A stretch of 64,000 nt of DNA, taken from positions 10,997,836 through 11,061,835 of the forward strand of contig JABACO010000005.1 in the NCBI GenBank assembly GCA_013339895.1, written 5' to 3'. Under the pieces are notes generated by a model. The model did no database searches, was not told the origin of the DNA, and worked only from the letters and a program-made list of their open reading frames with translations. The position numbers and the translations under genes were made by a program. This DNA comes from Ephydatia muelleri (Eukaryota; Porifera; Demospongiae; Spongillida; Spongillidae). This document shows, piece by piece, positions 28,300-40,542 of this stretch; positions within the stretch are counted from its first letter, which is position 1; each line of letters begins with the position of its first letter.

Positions 28300-30806
28300 C
28301 ATGTGATTGTTCTTACCTAATATTCTCATCATTAATTATTAAATGCATCAATGCTTTGGGGGGCTACTGATAGAACCATGGGGTCTTTTCATCTCAGCAC
28401 TTTGTTCATTCCACTTTTCTTTGAGAGGAAGAGATGGCTTTCTTTGCAGTGATTTCTATACAAAAAGGAAACATTGACCTTATTCAGACTACATTACTAA
28501 CAGAAGTAAAAACCTGTGAACATTTTTTGACAGGTTCATCTTTTCTAAATATAGTTAATCCACGCTTCAATTAGCAGTTCATGTCGTTTTTGTCATAAAT
28601 GTGCAATTCAATATTTACACAGTATTGTACATCTACTAACAGACTCACCAAAGAGATGGAATCTAAATCTTTGTCTTCTTTGTGACAGCTCAAATCACCT
28701 GTTGAAATGTATGTATTAGGTTTAGCTAAATAATTTTTACCAAGCATCAGGCATGTCCACAATGGGGCCATTGGCATCCACTTTTCAAGAATAGCTTCAA
28801 AAGCTGTGGCTGATAATATTCATTTTTTTACCTCTCCCACTGATTTTGTGCACAGTTTAGCCATTGTGCGGTGGAAGTATGCTCCAAAAGGTTGCAGGAA
28901 TAGAGAGCTGTCAGCAATATCTTTTATGTCATCCACAGTTTCTTCTGTATTGCAATATTCAGTTTTATCAGGCAAAGGTAAGGCTTCTTTATTAAGAGAG
29001 TTAATAACACTAACGTACAATTGCATGCTTTTCTTGTATCTGATGATTCCATTTTTGAACACTACGACACTTTTAACAATCCTAATCTCCTCACCAACTC
29101 CTTCAAAGTTGTGGAATTTAGAAGGGTAGAAAAGCAATACATAAATGTATATTGCTTCTTCTGAAACCTATGGTAAAACAATAAATGCACAAGTTTACAT
29201 ATAACTAACCATCTTTTGCAATTAATTCATCACATGGCTGGTACAGGCATGTGGGTATAGTTTTTCAACTTCCTTGGCAGTTCCGGCTCCAGTGCTGATA
29301 CAAAATGTTCTATGGAGATAGTCTTTTAAAGACAAATGGCTACATTGTAAGCATTGCCTCAGGGTGTATATTTGATCATTAATCAATTCATGCTCAAATC
29401 CTCTTGTTGCACTGGCGATACTACCACCACAACCTGGGTTCATCATTAGTTGCTTCCTCACAAGAAACATTGCCTTAAGCAATGTTTCCAAACTTATTGC
29501 ATAAAATCTCATGTTGTGTATTATTGATTATCTAAGGTGCCTTGGTTCTTCTCTGAACGTGAATATCAACATTTGTACACAGTTTAGATGTACTTGGGGG
29601 GTGGGTATGAGCCCAGAGACAGCTCTGGCAACCAAATACCAATATCCATTAGGGCCTGACCTTGAAGAGGATAGTGGAGGTAGTTTGCTGGATCAATGAA
29701 GTAATTCTTTTCGTCTACAATCATTCGATACTGAATTTACCATTTATGTACCATGGCCACAATGCCTTACCAATGTTGAATCATCACTACAATGACTAGT
29801 TCTGACCAGTGCAAATATAAGTACCACTCTCAGAATATTCTAGAACAGGATTATTAGAAAATAACTCATTTGAACTTTTAAGCAATAAAATAAACACCAT
29901 TGAAGATCATAATGCACACAATGCTCCTGACAAAAAGGCAACGATATTACAATGCAGCACAGTGGTTTAAAAATAGGGGTCATGTAGAAATTAGTAAATT
30001 TAGAAAAATAAGTAATTATTCTTATTATGTGTTACAAGATCAAGATACGTTTATTATTAATCAAGATTAATGATTATGAGTTAAATATTTCAAGCCAAAA
30101 TAATCGAGTTCTATTTCATTTGAATATCATTAGTATTAATATCCTAAATATGTTTGCAAACATCCTTATTAGTTTACACAAGTGACTTAAAAAAAGAAAC
30201 ACTATGTATATGAATCTTACTACATAAAAATCAAAAATGTAAAATCAAGAATTAACAAATATGGTTTGAATGCTGCATGCTGACAAAGTTCAGATCATGT
30301 TCTCCTGATCCTGCATCTGCAAACATGCAGGCAAGCAGAGATGTTCTTCCAAAGACAAGCAACTTGATCTTGCATGCTTTTGTGTACAATACTCAAGACT
30401 TTATGTACAAGACTTTGTGTCTCAAGCTCCTCTGAGTCAGCCTCTTCCTCCTCGAAATTTGACTGTTCATTTTCTGGTAAATCTGACTGATCACTATCAA
30501 AAAATGTCTCTAGCTTAAAGTTCTAAAAGGTTTCCTTAGATTGCTCACTCTTCCTGGCTCTACTAAGTTTTGCCCACTTCCATCGAAGATTCAATTCACC
30601 CACTTTTTTTTTCATCCTCTCATTTGGTCTTCATTGGCAACGAATTTTTCATCAGTGATGAATTGTTCTGCTGCCTCGGTATTAATTCTAAACCGCTTTA
30701 CATATCTCTCCCAAGCACCATCGTGTATTTTACGTTTACCAGTATCTTCAACCTCTTCAGCCATAAACGAGCAGCCGTCAAAGAACAAAACGAAATGAAC
30801 GAACAA
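28300..30806 (-). pseudogene. Unrecognised multi-exon transposon-like gene, broken
   Basis: A set of minus-strand coding blocks shares direction and style. Block 1 (30762-30610) starts ATG with KRKIHDGAWERYVKRF and NTEAAEQFITDEKFVANED. It slips frame into NLRWKWAKLSRARKSEQ and, after a TAG, an acidic segment (SNFEEEEADSEELETQSL, to about 30300). Block 2 (29512-29222) reads MRFYAISLETLLKAMFLV and LINDQIYTLRQCLQCSHLSL. Block 3 (29155-28820) follows a TTTCAG acceptor and reads IYVLLFYPSKFHNFEGVG and onward. Block 4 (28789-28725) is a small exon, TAFEAILEKWMPMAPLWTCL, between TATCAG and GGTAAAA. The APLWT phrase is one I associate with transposon-encoded proteins of cnidarians and sponges, but I cannot name the family. 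It lies upstream, on the same strand, of copy B. Confidence 0.4.
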
Positions 30807-31709
30807 ACGAACGAAACTCTAACTTTGATCACCGATGCGCAGAAAGGATAAAATCACTTCAAAACTAGCCGTTACAATCGTTTGCACTCACATCTTAAAT
30901 ACAGTACATGCGCCGCAGGCCAGCACGCACACACAGGCCTCTACGCAATGAACAAAACACGAGCTGTATTGTTTAATTGTCCGCACACAACAAAAGGACA
31001 GCGCGGCGTAGCGTTGTGAAAGGCCCAGGTGCCAGAAAGTCTCGTAAGTCTTATTCCCACGGTCCACTCTTGTGTTAAAATGTATGTTATTATAAACATG
31101 GCGCTGTGTATACCGCTGTTGTTTTTAACTTCTGTCGCTCTAACTTAGAACGCGGCGAGAGGCGGCGCCTATGTTGCTAGTGCCAAATGGTAGTTAATCG
31201 TAGGTATGTGTCATATATATAGCCCAGATGGCTGTAGATTCGACCAGCCATGAGTTTAAACTCGGTACGAGTACAATTTGTTAATAATTTTTGTGGAAAA
31301 ACTTAAAGAATTCATGTGCTCAATATTACAAAACACTACAAATTAGTATCATTGGAAATAGGAGACAAAATGCTATGTAGTACACATATATATAACTCAA
31401 TCCTTTAAGATTGCAGCAAAATATAATTACAATTACACTTTTAATAAAATTCTCCTTATTTATGCATTGGCAGACTGTCACTTATTTAACCATAAACAGT
31501 ATGGAAATTTTTCCTGCAGATTATAGTGCTGCAAGGTGTTATAAAAATAATAATAAATAAAAACATATACATTATACCTACGGGGGTCCTAACCCCCTGT
31601 GTGCAGGTCCTAAACTAGCATCCTATAGGTGTCTTGAGCACTATGACATTATGGGGTCAGCTGCTTTATAAAAGAGTCATTCAGAAAACCATCACATGAC
31701 ATCATTGAC
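30807..31709. other. No gene recognised
   Basis: The stretch upstream of the broken transposon-like gene has CG-containing segments (30900-31180) that could be a promoter, then AT-rich sequence. Nothing else can be supported. Confidence 0.4.
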
Positions 31710-31711
31710 AT

Positions 31712-32130
31712 TGAAGTGTCTAAAGTTGCAAGCACAGAGTACAGGCACAATTGCATGTATTAGTAAAGGAATAGTTAAGACATGGTTAGTGAGTGCGCAC
31801 TCAAAGCAGCTGTGCAGTTGAAGTTGGCATTCCAGTCTCCTGGGCTGGGAGAGAGAGGTGTGAGTGAAGTGCCTAAAAGCACCCAAAGTTGCAAGCACAG
31901 TGTACAGGCAAAATGGCGGGGATTAGTAAAGAAATAGGTAGACATGGTTGATGAGTACCTACCCAAATCATCTGTGCAGTTGAAGTTGGTATTTGGGCTG
32001 GAGAAGGAAGAGTGACATCATCGAAAATTGAAGTGCAAAAAGTGCCTAACTTAGGCAGCTTCTATAGTCAGAGAGTGCAGGGTTCACTTGATCAGCATGC
32101 CATTATTCAATGTTGCACGCGCAGGGTACA
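31712..32130 (+). repeat. Diverged tandem duplication, unit about 150 bases
   Basis: Two clear units (about 31712-31850 and 31868-32010) share GTTGCAAGCACAG, GTACAGGCA, TTAGTAAAG and CTGTGCAGTTGAAGTTGG in the same order. A third, more decayed unit may follow to about 32130. No coding potential. Confidence 0.75.
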
Positions 32131-33385
32131 AGTAACAGGCATGACAGACAATCGCAAGGTTAGTGGGTACATAATGACGTCACCAACTTGCAACTCTAGA
32201 TGTACATCATATTACTTACTACTATTGTATCAGTTGTTTTTACTACTGATCTGCCCATTGCCAAGGGAATGGCCAAATTCAAGCTTTCAAGACCAAAAGA
32301 ACATTGTGTACTCTTCACTTAAAAAGTGGAAAGAACAAAGTGGATAAGCGTTAAGAAGCATAAAAAACGATATACCGTTACGTAGCACGTTTTGAAATGG
32401 GGTCCCACACCCATTAAAGAAATGTAGCCTCTCGTGATAGTTATATGTGGCTTTGAACTGTAAGTGCAATGCATTTCGAGATACTGTATTCAGTTTTGTT
32501 TTCATGTGTGCAATCACACCTTGCATGTGGCTCCCAAACGATTCGACTTTGGTGTTTAAAATGTTGTGCTTTTGTATCTGAATCAGTGCAACAAACCTAC
32601 AAAATATTGCAAAAAATTTAGACATAGGTGTCAATAATTGTGGACCGCGTGAGACCGAGAATTAGTTATTTGACCGCAGGTAAACAAATTATTTTTTTTA
32701 AAACTTAAATGACGCGCCACGCAGCCGAGGTGGTACGTGATGGATTGGGACTAACTGTATGCCAGCTTCTATTACGAAGGTCAGCGTATCACATACATTG
32801 TCCGTTGCCTTTTCTTTTGTCGTCTTTTTTGTTTTTTTTGCTTATGTTTTCACACGTGGACTTGCATAGCAACCAGAGATATTATCTCTGATAGAACTAC
32901 ATCGTGCACGCCAACACTTCCTAAATAAAAATTAATCGGACGGGCAGGAAAGCAATCCCTCCTGTCCACCCTCTCAGTTTCCAAAATGAACCCCGCTGCC
33001 GTACCCGGAATCAACGTGCTATTAGCAAGCATGGAATTGGCAGATAATTAGAACCTCCGTCGTCGGAAGCCATAATTACACATCCGTTTGTATATCGCGT
33101 TTGGTACTGAGAATGCCTATAAAATTGCGTTACCTCCTTTTGTGATCCTGTGGTTCCTACAACTGTACATTCGACATGATGTGTGAGCCGGTCTGCGGCT
33201 CCAGTGATGCATGTATAAAGAGGTACTACACACGTCAGAGTTGCATTTGTCTTCAAAAGCCTAAGCTAAAATGCATGTCATGCTCAACAGTAAGCATTGC
33301 ATGCTGTACATATTGACAAATCACTTGTGCAAAATATATTAAAGGTGCTTCAAATAATGTGTGTTCCTTATACAGATTCATTGAT
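32131..33385. other. No gene recognised; upstream of receptor pseudogene
   Basis: Short unrelated open frames only. The last 130 bases resemble the sequence upstream of the intact receptor at 51392, including a pyrimidine-AG just before the start (CTTATACAG), so a 5' untranslated exon may have been spliced to the coding exon in both. Confidence 0.4.
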
Positions 33386-35205
33386 ATGCCTACGTATCTG
33401 GTCTTCTTTATCACTACCATAGTGCAAGTGTGGGGACAGGGGGACTTCATTGGTCCAAAGTGCACACTACACATTTTGTCACTCTTGCCATACCCAAAAG
33501 GCACACCCGCACCATATAGCATGCGGTACAGTGACGGACCAGATATAGTACCAGCAGGATACCTAGCTGTTGAAATGATCAACAACAGGTCCAATATTCT
33601 CAAGGACTATAATCTTGAACTCATTGAGGGTCATGATGGATGTGGCAATAAAAGAAGCACTCCTGTGGAAAATTTGCTTCTCCAGAACATATTCTACAGT
33701 GGAAAGAACATAGTTGGCATTGCAGGACCACGATGTTATACTTCAGCTGCTGTAGCTGGATTAATCACTGCTAAAGACGGAATTGCATTAGTTAATGTTC
33801 ATACAAGCAGTCTTTTCAACTTGGGCAACACAAACCTGTATCCTTATTCATTTGGTGCCACACCCTCCATAGAAAGATTTGTAGAGGCGTATGTTGCACT
33901 CATGAAATTAAACAAATGGAGACATGTTGGAGCTTTATTTCAAGATGATGCAGGTTCTTACTCTGTGTTTGAGAGTCTGAATTCCAAGTTGAGTCAGATG
34001 AGTGGCTATGTGATGTCATTCTCCTCAGTCATTACAGAGAGTTATCTGCCATTGGACTCACTGCAGGCATCATCAGCACGGGCCATTTGATTAGTGCCAG
34101 CTCCAATTTAGCAAGAATGCTTATGTGCATAGCTTACACCCAAGGGTGCAGTATTTCCCCAGTATCAGTGGACGTTTCTATACAGAGTACCTGCAGAGTT
34201 TGTTGACATTGCATTTAAATATGGAGGGACAACATTCAATTGCAGCCGTACCAATTTACTTCAGGCTCTGGAGAACTCAATTGTCATCACTTTCAGTTTT
34301 GAAACCAAATTCAGGCGATTGGAACAAGACAGGCATATCAGGGTTAACATATCCTCAATACAAACAGGAGTATGCTAGAGCAGTTCAACGTTATAGCGAT
34401 GGCTTTTATGGTCCACCTGTAAGAATTGCTAATACACTTTGTGGGGTAACCCGTTTCATGATGCTATTTGGATCTTGGCATTGGCCTTGAATGCTACTGA
34501 TACAAGACTAAAGGAATATAATAAGAGCTTGTGTGATTTTACATATGGACAACCAAGTATAACACTTATGATTCAAGAAGAGATTTCAAGACTTGACTTT
34601 CTGGGTGTTGGTGGAAGAATTGTTTATAGTAACTTCAGTAGATTTACCCCAGGTATGGTCACAATGTGGCAAGTCATCTCCAACACCTTGCAGCCCTTGG
34701 GGAATTTTATTGATGATGATATTTTACAGATTACAGGGCAGCTGAATAATGGCACTATCCTTAATCGTCAAGAAGAAAAATTCCAATTAAATTCAGTGCT
34801 ATCAGTTATTTTCCTGATTTTTTCTGTTGCAGCAGTGATTTTCACAGCTGTATTTAATGTCCTCAATATAATCTTTCGACAGTATGAGTCAATGAAGGCT
34901 CCAGTCATCGCCTGAACCATCTGGCTTATGCTGGGGTCTACTTACTGTCTATGACTGTTATAATGCTGACACTAACAGAAGGATTTTATCTACCCCTATC
35001 TGTGAAAAACATTATGCAATGGTGCATGTCCCTTGGGTGTCTTCTATTGGTTTTACTGCTGTTTATGCAACTGTGGCTGTCAAACTATTTCGGATTTACA
35101 AATTGCATGCTTATTGTAGAAGTACAGAAAATTTTCAAAAGCCTTTTGAAAGCAAAATGTTGAGAGATTCACTTCTGTTGGAAGCAATTGCAGCTCTTAT
35201 TGTAC
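33386..35205 (+). pseudogene. GABA-B-like class C receptor pseudogene, truncated in TM4
   Basis: Close paralogue of the intact receptor at 51392. It starts MPTYLVFFITTIVQVWGQ (signal peptide) and keeps the ligand-binding lobe (GPDIVPAGYLAVEMINNRS, GSYSVFESLNSKLS). The first stop is a TGA at 34088-34090 caused by a small indel. Further slips follow near 34130-34320 and at 34435-34490 and 34913. The frame blocks then cover the second lobe, TM1 (SVIFLIFSVAAVIFTAVFNV), TM2 and TM3 in shifting frames. Homology stops in TM4 (LLLEAIAALIV) at about 35205, where a foreign sequence beginning near AGCGACTAGCACTCC takes over. TM5-TM7 are absent downstream. It is a decayed tandem-type paralogue; no function is expected. 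Confidence 0.88.
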
Positions 35206-35727
35206 ACTGTAAAAATAAAAAAGAGCGACTAGCACTCCAAAAAGCGGAGTAACAGTCGCGCTCAATATAGCATCCCGAAGCTGGACTGATACGTACTCCG
35301 CCCCTAGTGGAGTGTATGTGACCCAGGGCCAGTGAGAGCCGTACTGAGGCCCAGGGTAACAGAGCGTTTGGGGCCCCATAGGCCCCATAAAACCTGACTC
35401 ACCACCATTTGTAACTCGCATGCAAATGGATAGCTAACGCATGGCATTTCGTGTTATGATGCATGTGGATACAGGTAGTTGTCTTCAACAAACATAATTG
35501 TGCATAATTGAGCAAATGATGCATGGAATAAATATTACAAAGGTATTCTTTCTCGAAGCACCGAGTCATATTTAACAGTTCTGGCTAAGTCGACTCGATA
35601 CAAAGTAGGAAAAGGACCTGCAACCACTCTTGTGTCATAGTGGAACGCGTATAGTTCTTTATTCTTTTTAGCTGGCTAAAACTTCTTTCTGCAGAGGCAA
35701 CAGTTGCAGGCAAGGTGCAAAATATTA
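35206..35727. other. Unclassified repeat-like sequence truncating the receptor pseudogene
   Basis: The sequence starts with a potential stem (GAGCGACTAGCACTCC against GGAGTAACAGTCGCGCTC at about 35223-35263) and contains GGGGCCCATAGGCCCC-like short palindromes near 35372. It looks like a non-autonomous element, but I cannot find its other end. Confidence 0.35.
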
Positions 35728-35851
35728 GCCCTGTTCTCGTTGGTACCTAGGTTCACATGCCCTGTTCTCGTTGGTACCTAGGTTCACATGCCCTGTTCTC
35801 GTTGGTACCTAGGTTCACATGCCCTGTTCTCGTTGGTACCTAGGTTCACAT
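35728..35851 (+). repeat. 31-base minisatellite, four identical units
   Basis: Four contiguous copies of a 31-base unit (starting GCCCTGTTCTCGTTGGTACC) with no visible differences. Perfect identity implies recent expansion. No coding role is visible. Confidence 0.95.
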
Positions 35852-36204
35852 CATCAGACGCATCCGACTGAAAAACGATCACAAGACTATTTCAAGTCCA
35901 CCTCTGTCATTGTTTTTTACTTGTACAAGAACCCAAATAGATCATCAATGCGTTTTACAGCGTCCAAACGGCACGTCAATCCCTGTATAACGGGGTCAAT
36001 TAGACAATAGAATACGCCCTGCACGGTAGCTGCTGGTGGAAAAACTAGAAAACTGTGTCAGCTTGGTAACTTCGCATCTTTCTCTCTTTCTTCTTGTGCT
36101 CACTTCCGTTTACTTGCTCCACTTTCAAATCGCCGCATAGTTGCAGTTAATAGCTAAACGTGAATAAATAGAGAAGCGCCCGCCCATATTAATTAGCAAA
36201 CCGT

Positions 36205-36237
<33 letters not shown>

Positions 36238-37659
36238 ACCGGCTCTGATGCCAACTTAAAGGAGGAGTTGCTGTGTAAATACACGGCGTATTGCCCATCA
36301 ATGACGCACACCCGCGGGCTCTCCATTCTCTCGTATAAAACACGTCGGTCTGCTCTCATTAAACGCGTGGAAAGAAAGCCCTACGCCCCAAAACATTGAA
36401 ATGGTTGCGTAATCCCACAGCAACTACCCTGACCGTCGTGCTTGTGCACATGCAGCTAACTCCGACCGCTTGAGTTCAATAATAGATAGGGACGCTCGGG
36501 AACTGAAATACACTGAGACAAAACTGTCAAGGTAAAGTGAACAACATGTGCTATCTATTTTGTGTACATGGTATATAGTGTCTACGAATTTTCTGAAGTA
36601 GTTTTGGAGTCTTTTGAAATGTGCCAATATTACGAGTTACCGCGCTATTGTATATACTTGTACCAGGATACATGAAACATAATATTATACGTGTGCATTA
36701 CATGGCAAATACTATACGAGTGAGTTTTGATCATCTAGTATATTTTTAGAACTGTTAAGAAACGTGGCCAAACATGTTCGGTCACGCCATTTGGGAAGCC
36801 TTCTGCACAGCAGGATTTTTCAAACGTGTCCTCCAATTTTTCATACGGACTGAAATACAAACTTCCAGGCTGGGTTTAATGAACAAAATCCAGGATGGTT
36901 TCAAACACACACACAGTGCATTCAAGGCTTTTCCATCTGGAATTTAGTATCCAGTGCGGAAAAGTCTTCTAACCACCATGGATTAAAATCCACGATTGAT
37001 GGCTGGGAGTTCATCTAAAAGTTTCTAACTTCGTCCTGTGATTATTACTAAATACATATGACAGTAGGGGATGAGGAGACTACAGCTGAAATCGTGGTAC
37101 TTGAGCATATAATTATTTCAGTATTTCAATGTTTGGCATTAGTTTTTGGGAAAAGGGTGAATGATATCACACATTTGATTGCATTGAAAAGTTGATAAAC
37201 TACGTGACAAAAAATATCGAACGTGTGAAGTTGTCACGTGACTTCGTAATTATTCAGCATTTTCGTTTGAGCAACCTGTTCAATACGAACGTTTTTTGTT
37301 ATTTTCTGCACCGTTACGCGACGAATTGTTTTAAAAAGTGTTATATATATACTATGTCAACGGCTCTATCGATCGTTCGAGTCAAAATTCCAACGTGGTA
37401 CACCGTTAGAGTTTTAATCTCAAATAAGTGCTGTTTAGAGATAGTAAAAATTTCTAGATACTTTTACCAACAAGAATTCCTTATGGGCATCGCTTTAGCT
37501 TTTATAGATACAAAAGAGGTGTCTGCACTAGAAGCACCCAACCAACCTGTTACCTGTTCGCTAGAACAGCCATCCAAACTTTAGACTTTGATTGTCGTCC
37601 ATTTTCAAATGAATAACGTTTTAATTATTCACGTTATTAATGACAAAATGCATGGCTGG
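35852..37659. other. No gene recognised; poly-C tract and element relic
   Basis: A run of about 29 C lies at 36206-36234. At 36350-36430 a segment (CTCTCATTAAACGCGTGG onward) is homologous in direct orientation to 39105-39180, so it is a fragment of the same repeat family as the inverted-repeat element that follows. A 130-codon frame at 37192-37584 has no recognisable motif and I do not call it. Confidence 0.45.
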
Positions 37660-39090
37660 CTGTTCTTTTCAGAGCCAAACTCAGAGCCCTTCGTCAATTC
37701 GAGCAACACGAAGAGCTAGCGTTGCAGCGTCAGAAGTTTGGGAAGCTTTTAACACCGGTTCCGTGAGAATTTGATACTTTTTTGGCCTATTTTGTCGAAC
37801 TCACGTTTTGGAAAATTAGTCGGAACGGTACCAATAGCCACAAAGTTCGGTGTACTAAGTAGTTCAACTCTTTAGACGATGTTTGGAGCTGCTGCCATCC
37901 TTGCAACTACTTCCTCTGAGGACCTACATTTTTTTAGAGTCGAGAGGGTATAAGGCCGTTACCGGAAACGGGACACTTTTTTCTGACAAGGTTTCTGAGT
38001 TTAAAAATAGTATAGAAATGCTCATCTGGATCGGATAGCTAGCGCTTGAGAAAATTCTGGCAGTCATCTATCATGCTAGCGTCGAAACAGACACTAACAC
38101 CTCTTTGGTTCTCGACTCCGGACCCAAATGTTGGTCGTGCACAGGCCCAAACGTCTAATATTTGGCCACACGTAAGCGTTAATGACGTCACGCAGGTTTC
38201 AGTTACACACTTACGTCACTATGTAGTTGCTATTTATGTAATACGTTGCTATAAATATATACAGCACGTAAGCCTCCCGTTGTTCGTTCCCGTCCGGTTA
38301 TGGATCATCTCGTACCCAGACAAAAATCGTCTATAATTATCTACGCAAGTCCTCGAACGAGGTAAACAACTGTAAGTGCGTTTTGTACAAGAACTAAGCT
38401 ATCTGTCAACACGGAATCCATTGTGGCCTCCTAATCGTTCCAAATGACACTTAAAAGCGTGTTAATAGTGGCTCTTGATTGCTAAGGAAAAAAGTGTCCT
38501 TCGCAACGTTTCCTGACCGAAAAAGCTACAACCGCGTCACTTTGAACACATACAGGGAAGTGTCCACGATAGATATAAGGCAGACAACAACGCCAAATGT
38601 CTAGCCGATAGTTAAACTATCTATACATATGCTTTTCCAGACAATTGGTGGCGTTCCGACTAATTTTTAGAAAGTCGGTTCGACAGAAAAAGTATCAAAT
38701 TCTCACGGAACCGGTGTTAAACGAAAGGAACCTCAGAGGGGAACTCCCAAAACTGCTAGTTTGAGTCGGTCACGTTGCCGAAGCAAGATTTCAGTAAGAA
38801 ATCGCAGGACTGCAGTGAAAATGCTGCCAAGGAGCTCGAGTGACTATCGAATACATGACGAACATTTTCTGATATGAAGCAGGACGCTTGCTTTGCGGTT
38901 ATATTACATGGTGAAGGAAAATTCCCTACGAACGCCCAGAATATGGTCAGCAAGATGTTTCTAGTTAGCCCCAGTACTCCGATTTCTTGCTTCGGTAGAG
39001 CGACCGCCTGACACTACAACGCTAGCTCTTCGTGTTTCTCAATTTGACGAAGGGCTCTGAGTTTGGCTCTGAAAAGAACAGCATTGAACT
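37660..39090. mobile_element. Inverted-repeat element X1
   Basis: The left arm (37660-37830) is matched in reverse complement by 38645-38722 (AACACCGGTTCCGTGAGAAT block) and 39022-39087 (AAACTCAGAGCCCTTCGTCA block). An extra 300 bases interrupt the right arm. Both arms carry the same short coding-like block after a TTTTCAG: AKLRALRQFEQHEELAL on the left and AKLRALRQIEKHEELAL on the right, so an exon fragment is part of the repeat. No transposase is visible. It shares terminal sequence with X2. Confidence 0.7.
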
Positions 39091-39729
39091 CCAGCCCACG
39101 GCTGTTTGCTCTCATTGAACACGTAAAAAGTAGGCCCTCCGCCAAGAAATGGTTTGCTGTCCCATAGCAACAAACCTGACAAGCAAATCCCTGTGCATGG
39201 AATGCGTTATACACAAAGCACACAGAATACACAAGCTATACAATGCTGAAGAAACACCTCTGACCTTCATATCATATATAAAATCACGTGGCCTTACCGT
39301 GCAAAAACGTGTCAGTTTTGTGGCTTGAAGACAAGGCGACTTATTTCAGGACGTACGGACCTCGTGAGTTCTAAAGACTGTAGCGACTCTCATGCACAAC
39401 GATGGGCTAAACCTAAACGACAACCTTACCTGCATGTGTGGTATATAGATACCTGTACTTGTGTCTACTAAAGGCGTGTGTCGCCGAATCTTCTGAAGAG
39501 GTGTTTAACACCGTGTCCGTGAAATTAGACGACTTTTTTCGTCCAACCAATATTCAGAAAATTAGTCTCATTGGTTCCATTTGCTATATAAAATATATCA
39601 TTAGAAAGCTAATCTCTCGCTGAACTGTTACGAGCAATTCCTAACTTTTTATCTATTTCCAGTAATAAGCCATACTTATCTATAGTGGAATCGTTCCCGT
39701 TTTTAGTTGCGGACTTGCGGTAAAACATT

Positions 39730-39799
39730 AGTCTGGCGTAGCCACACCCTCGCGTATACACGCAGGTGTATACGCGAGGGTGTGGCTACGCCAGACTAG
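39730..39799. repeat. Near-perfect hairpin, 32-base arms, 4-base loop
   Basis: AGTCTGGCGTAGCCACACC and onward pairs with GGTGTGGCTACGCCAGACT through continuous arms around a GCAG loop. A MITE relic or a potential cruciform; no terminator function is expected in an animal genome. Confidence 0.92.
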
Positions 39800-39979
39800 T
39801 AAAACATTGTGCAGTACATTTTTTTCCTAGGCCATTGTATTTGAATCTGGCTTGCCCATGAGGCTTCATTATGCATAAACAAAGGGGACCCAGGTAGTAT
39901 CAAGCTCGTATTTAGCCTCTTACTGTGATAACTTGTATCTGTTTCTGTAGTGTGAACGTCGGTCCCCGGACCATCGCTT

Positions 39980-40054
39980 TAGTCTCGTTCCCAGACAACA
40001 TGACGCAATGTTTGTTGCGAAATGTATATAGGCCAGTGTCTGGGAACGAGACTA
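39980..40054. repeat. Hairpin element with TAGTCTCGTTCCCAGACA ends
   Basis: Perfect 18-base inverted ends (TAGTCTCGTTCCCAGACA) enclose about 39 bases. The end motif is close to the GTCTCG..CCCAGAC phrase seen at 19637, 38310, 40598, 49966 and 51190, which suggests one MITE family. Confidence 0.88.
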
Positions 40055-40126
40055 ATTACGCAATGTGTACTCGTTCGGGATGCCACTTTCGTGCTATGAT
40101 AAACACAAAAAGCCAGTGACAGTGTG

Positions 40127-40542
40127 ACAAGTGCAATGCAGGTTACTATTGCACCAAGTGTTGTAAATGCCAAAATCTCAAGCGAGCCTAAAGCGGAAAG
40201 GTATCTATAGAGCAGCCTGAAACAGCTGTAAGGTCTAAATTACGCATGGAAGACACCGTGACTGTCCATCTTCCAGGAAAAATACTTGCAGTGTATAAAA
40301 GTATTGGCAGCAAACCACAGGCACCGTCTGCTGGTAGTTACAAGCGTGGAAGACTTTTGAGTAATGGAGGTGTTTCTGGGAGGAAGAAGGCCGTGTGTTA
40401 CAGTGATTGTGATATGCAGAAGGACCTATCAAAGTGGAATAAACAAGAGCTACAGGCCTACTTAATCCACCACAATCTGAAGAAAAGTGGGAACAAACCT
40501 GATCACTTACTTCGTATAAGGCAACACATGAATACAGACTGA
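40127..40542 (+). CDS. Cys-rich/SAP-domain protein fragment
   Basis: A 98-codon frame from ATG at 40246 ends with a SAP domain (LSKWNKQELQAYLIHHNLKK, then GNKPDHLLRIRQHM), a helix-extended-loop-helix DNA-binding fold. The same frame extends upstream through one TAA (about 40187) into CDKCNAGYYCTKCCKCQNLK, a zinc-knuckle-like Cys cluster. A tail of DNA-binding modules inside an inverted-repeat element suggests the C-terminal end of a transposase or a captured host exon. I cannot assign the family. The stop between the two parts means it is broken unless the upstream Cys motif is spliced in. Confidence 0.5.

Noticed and set aside
33253..33603. 116-codon minus-strand frame over the receptor pseudogene start
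   Set aside because: Shadow of the receptor reading frame. The same antisense shadow appears at 51343-51609 over the intact copy.
37192..37584. 130-codon plus-strand frame
   Set aside because: No recognisable domain; AT-rich sequence next to a repeat element.
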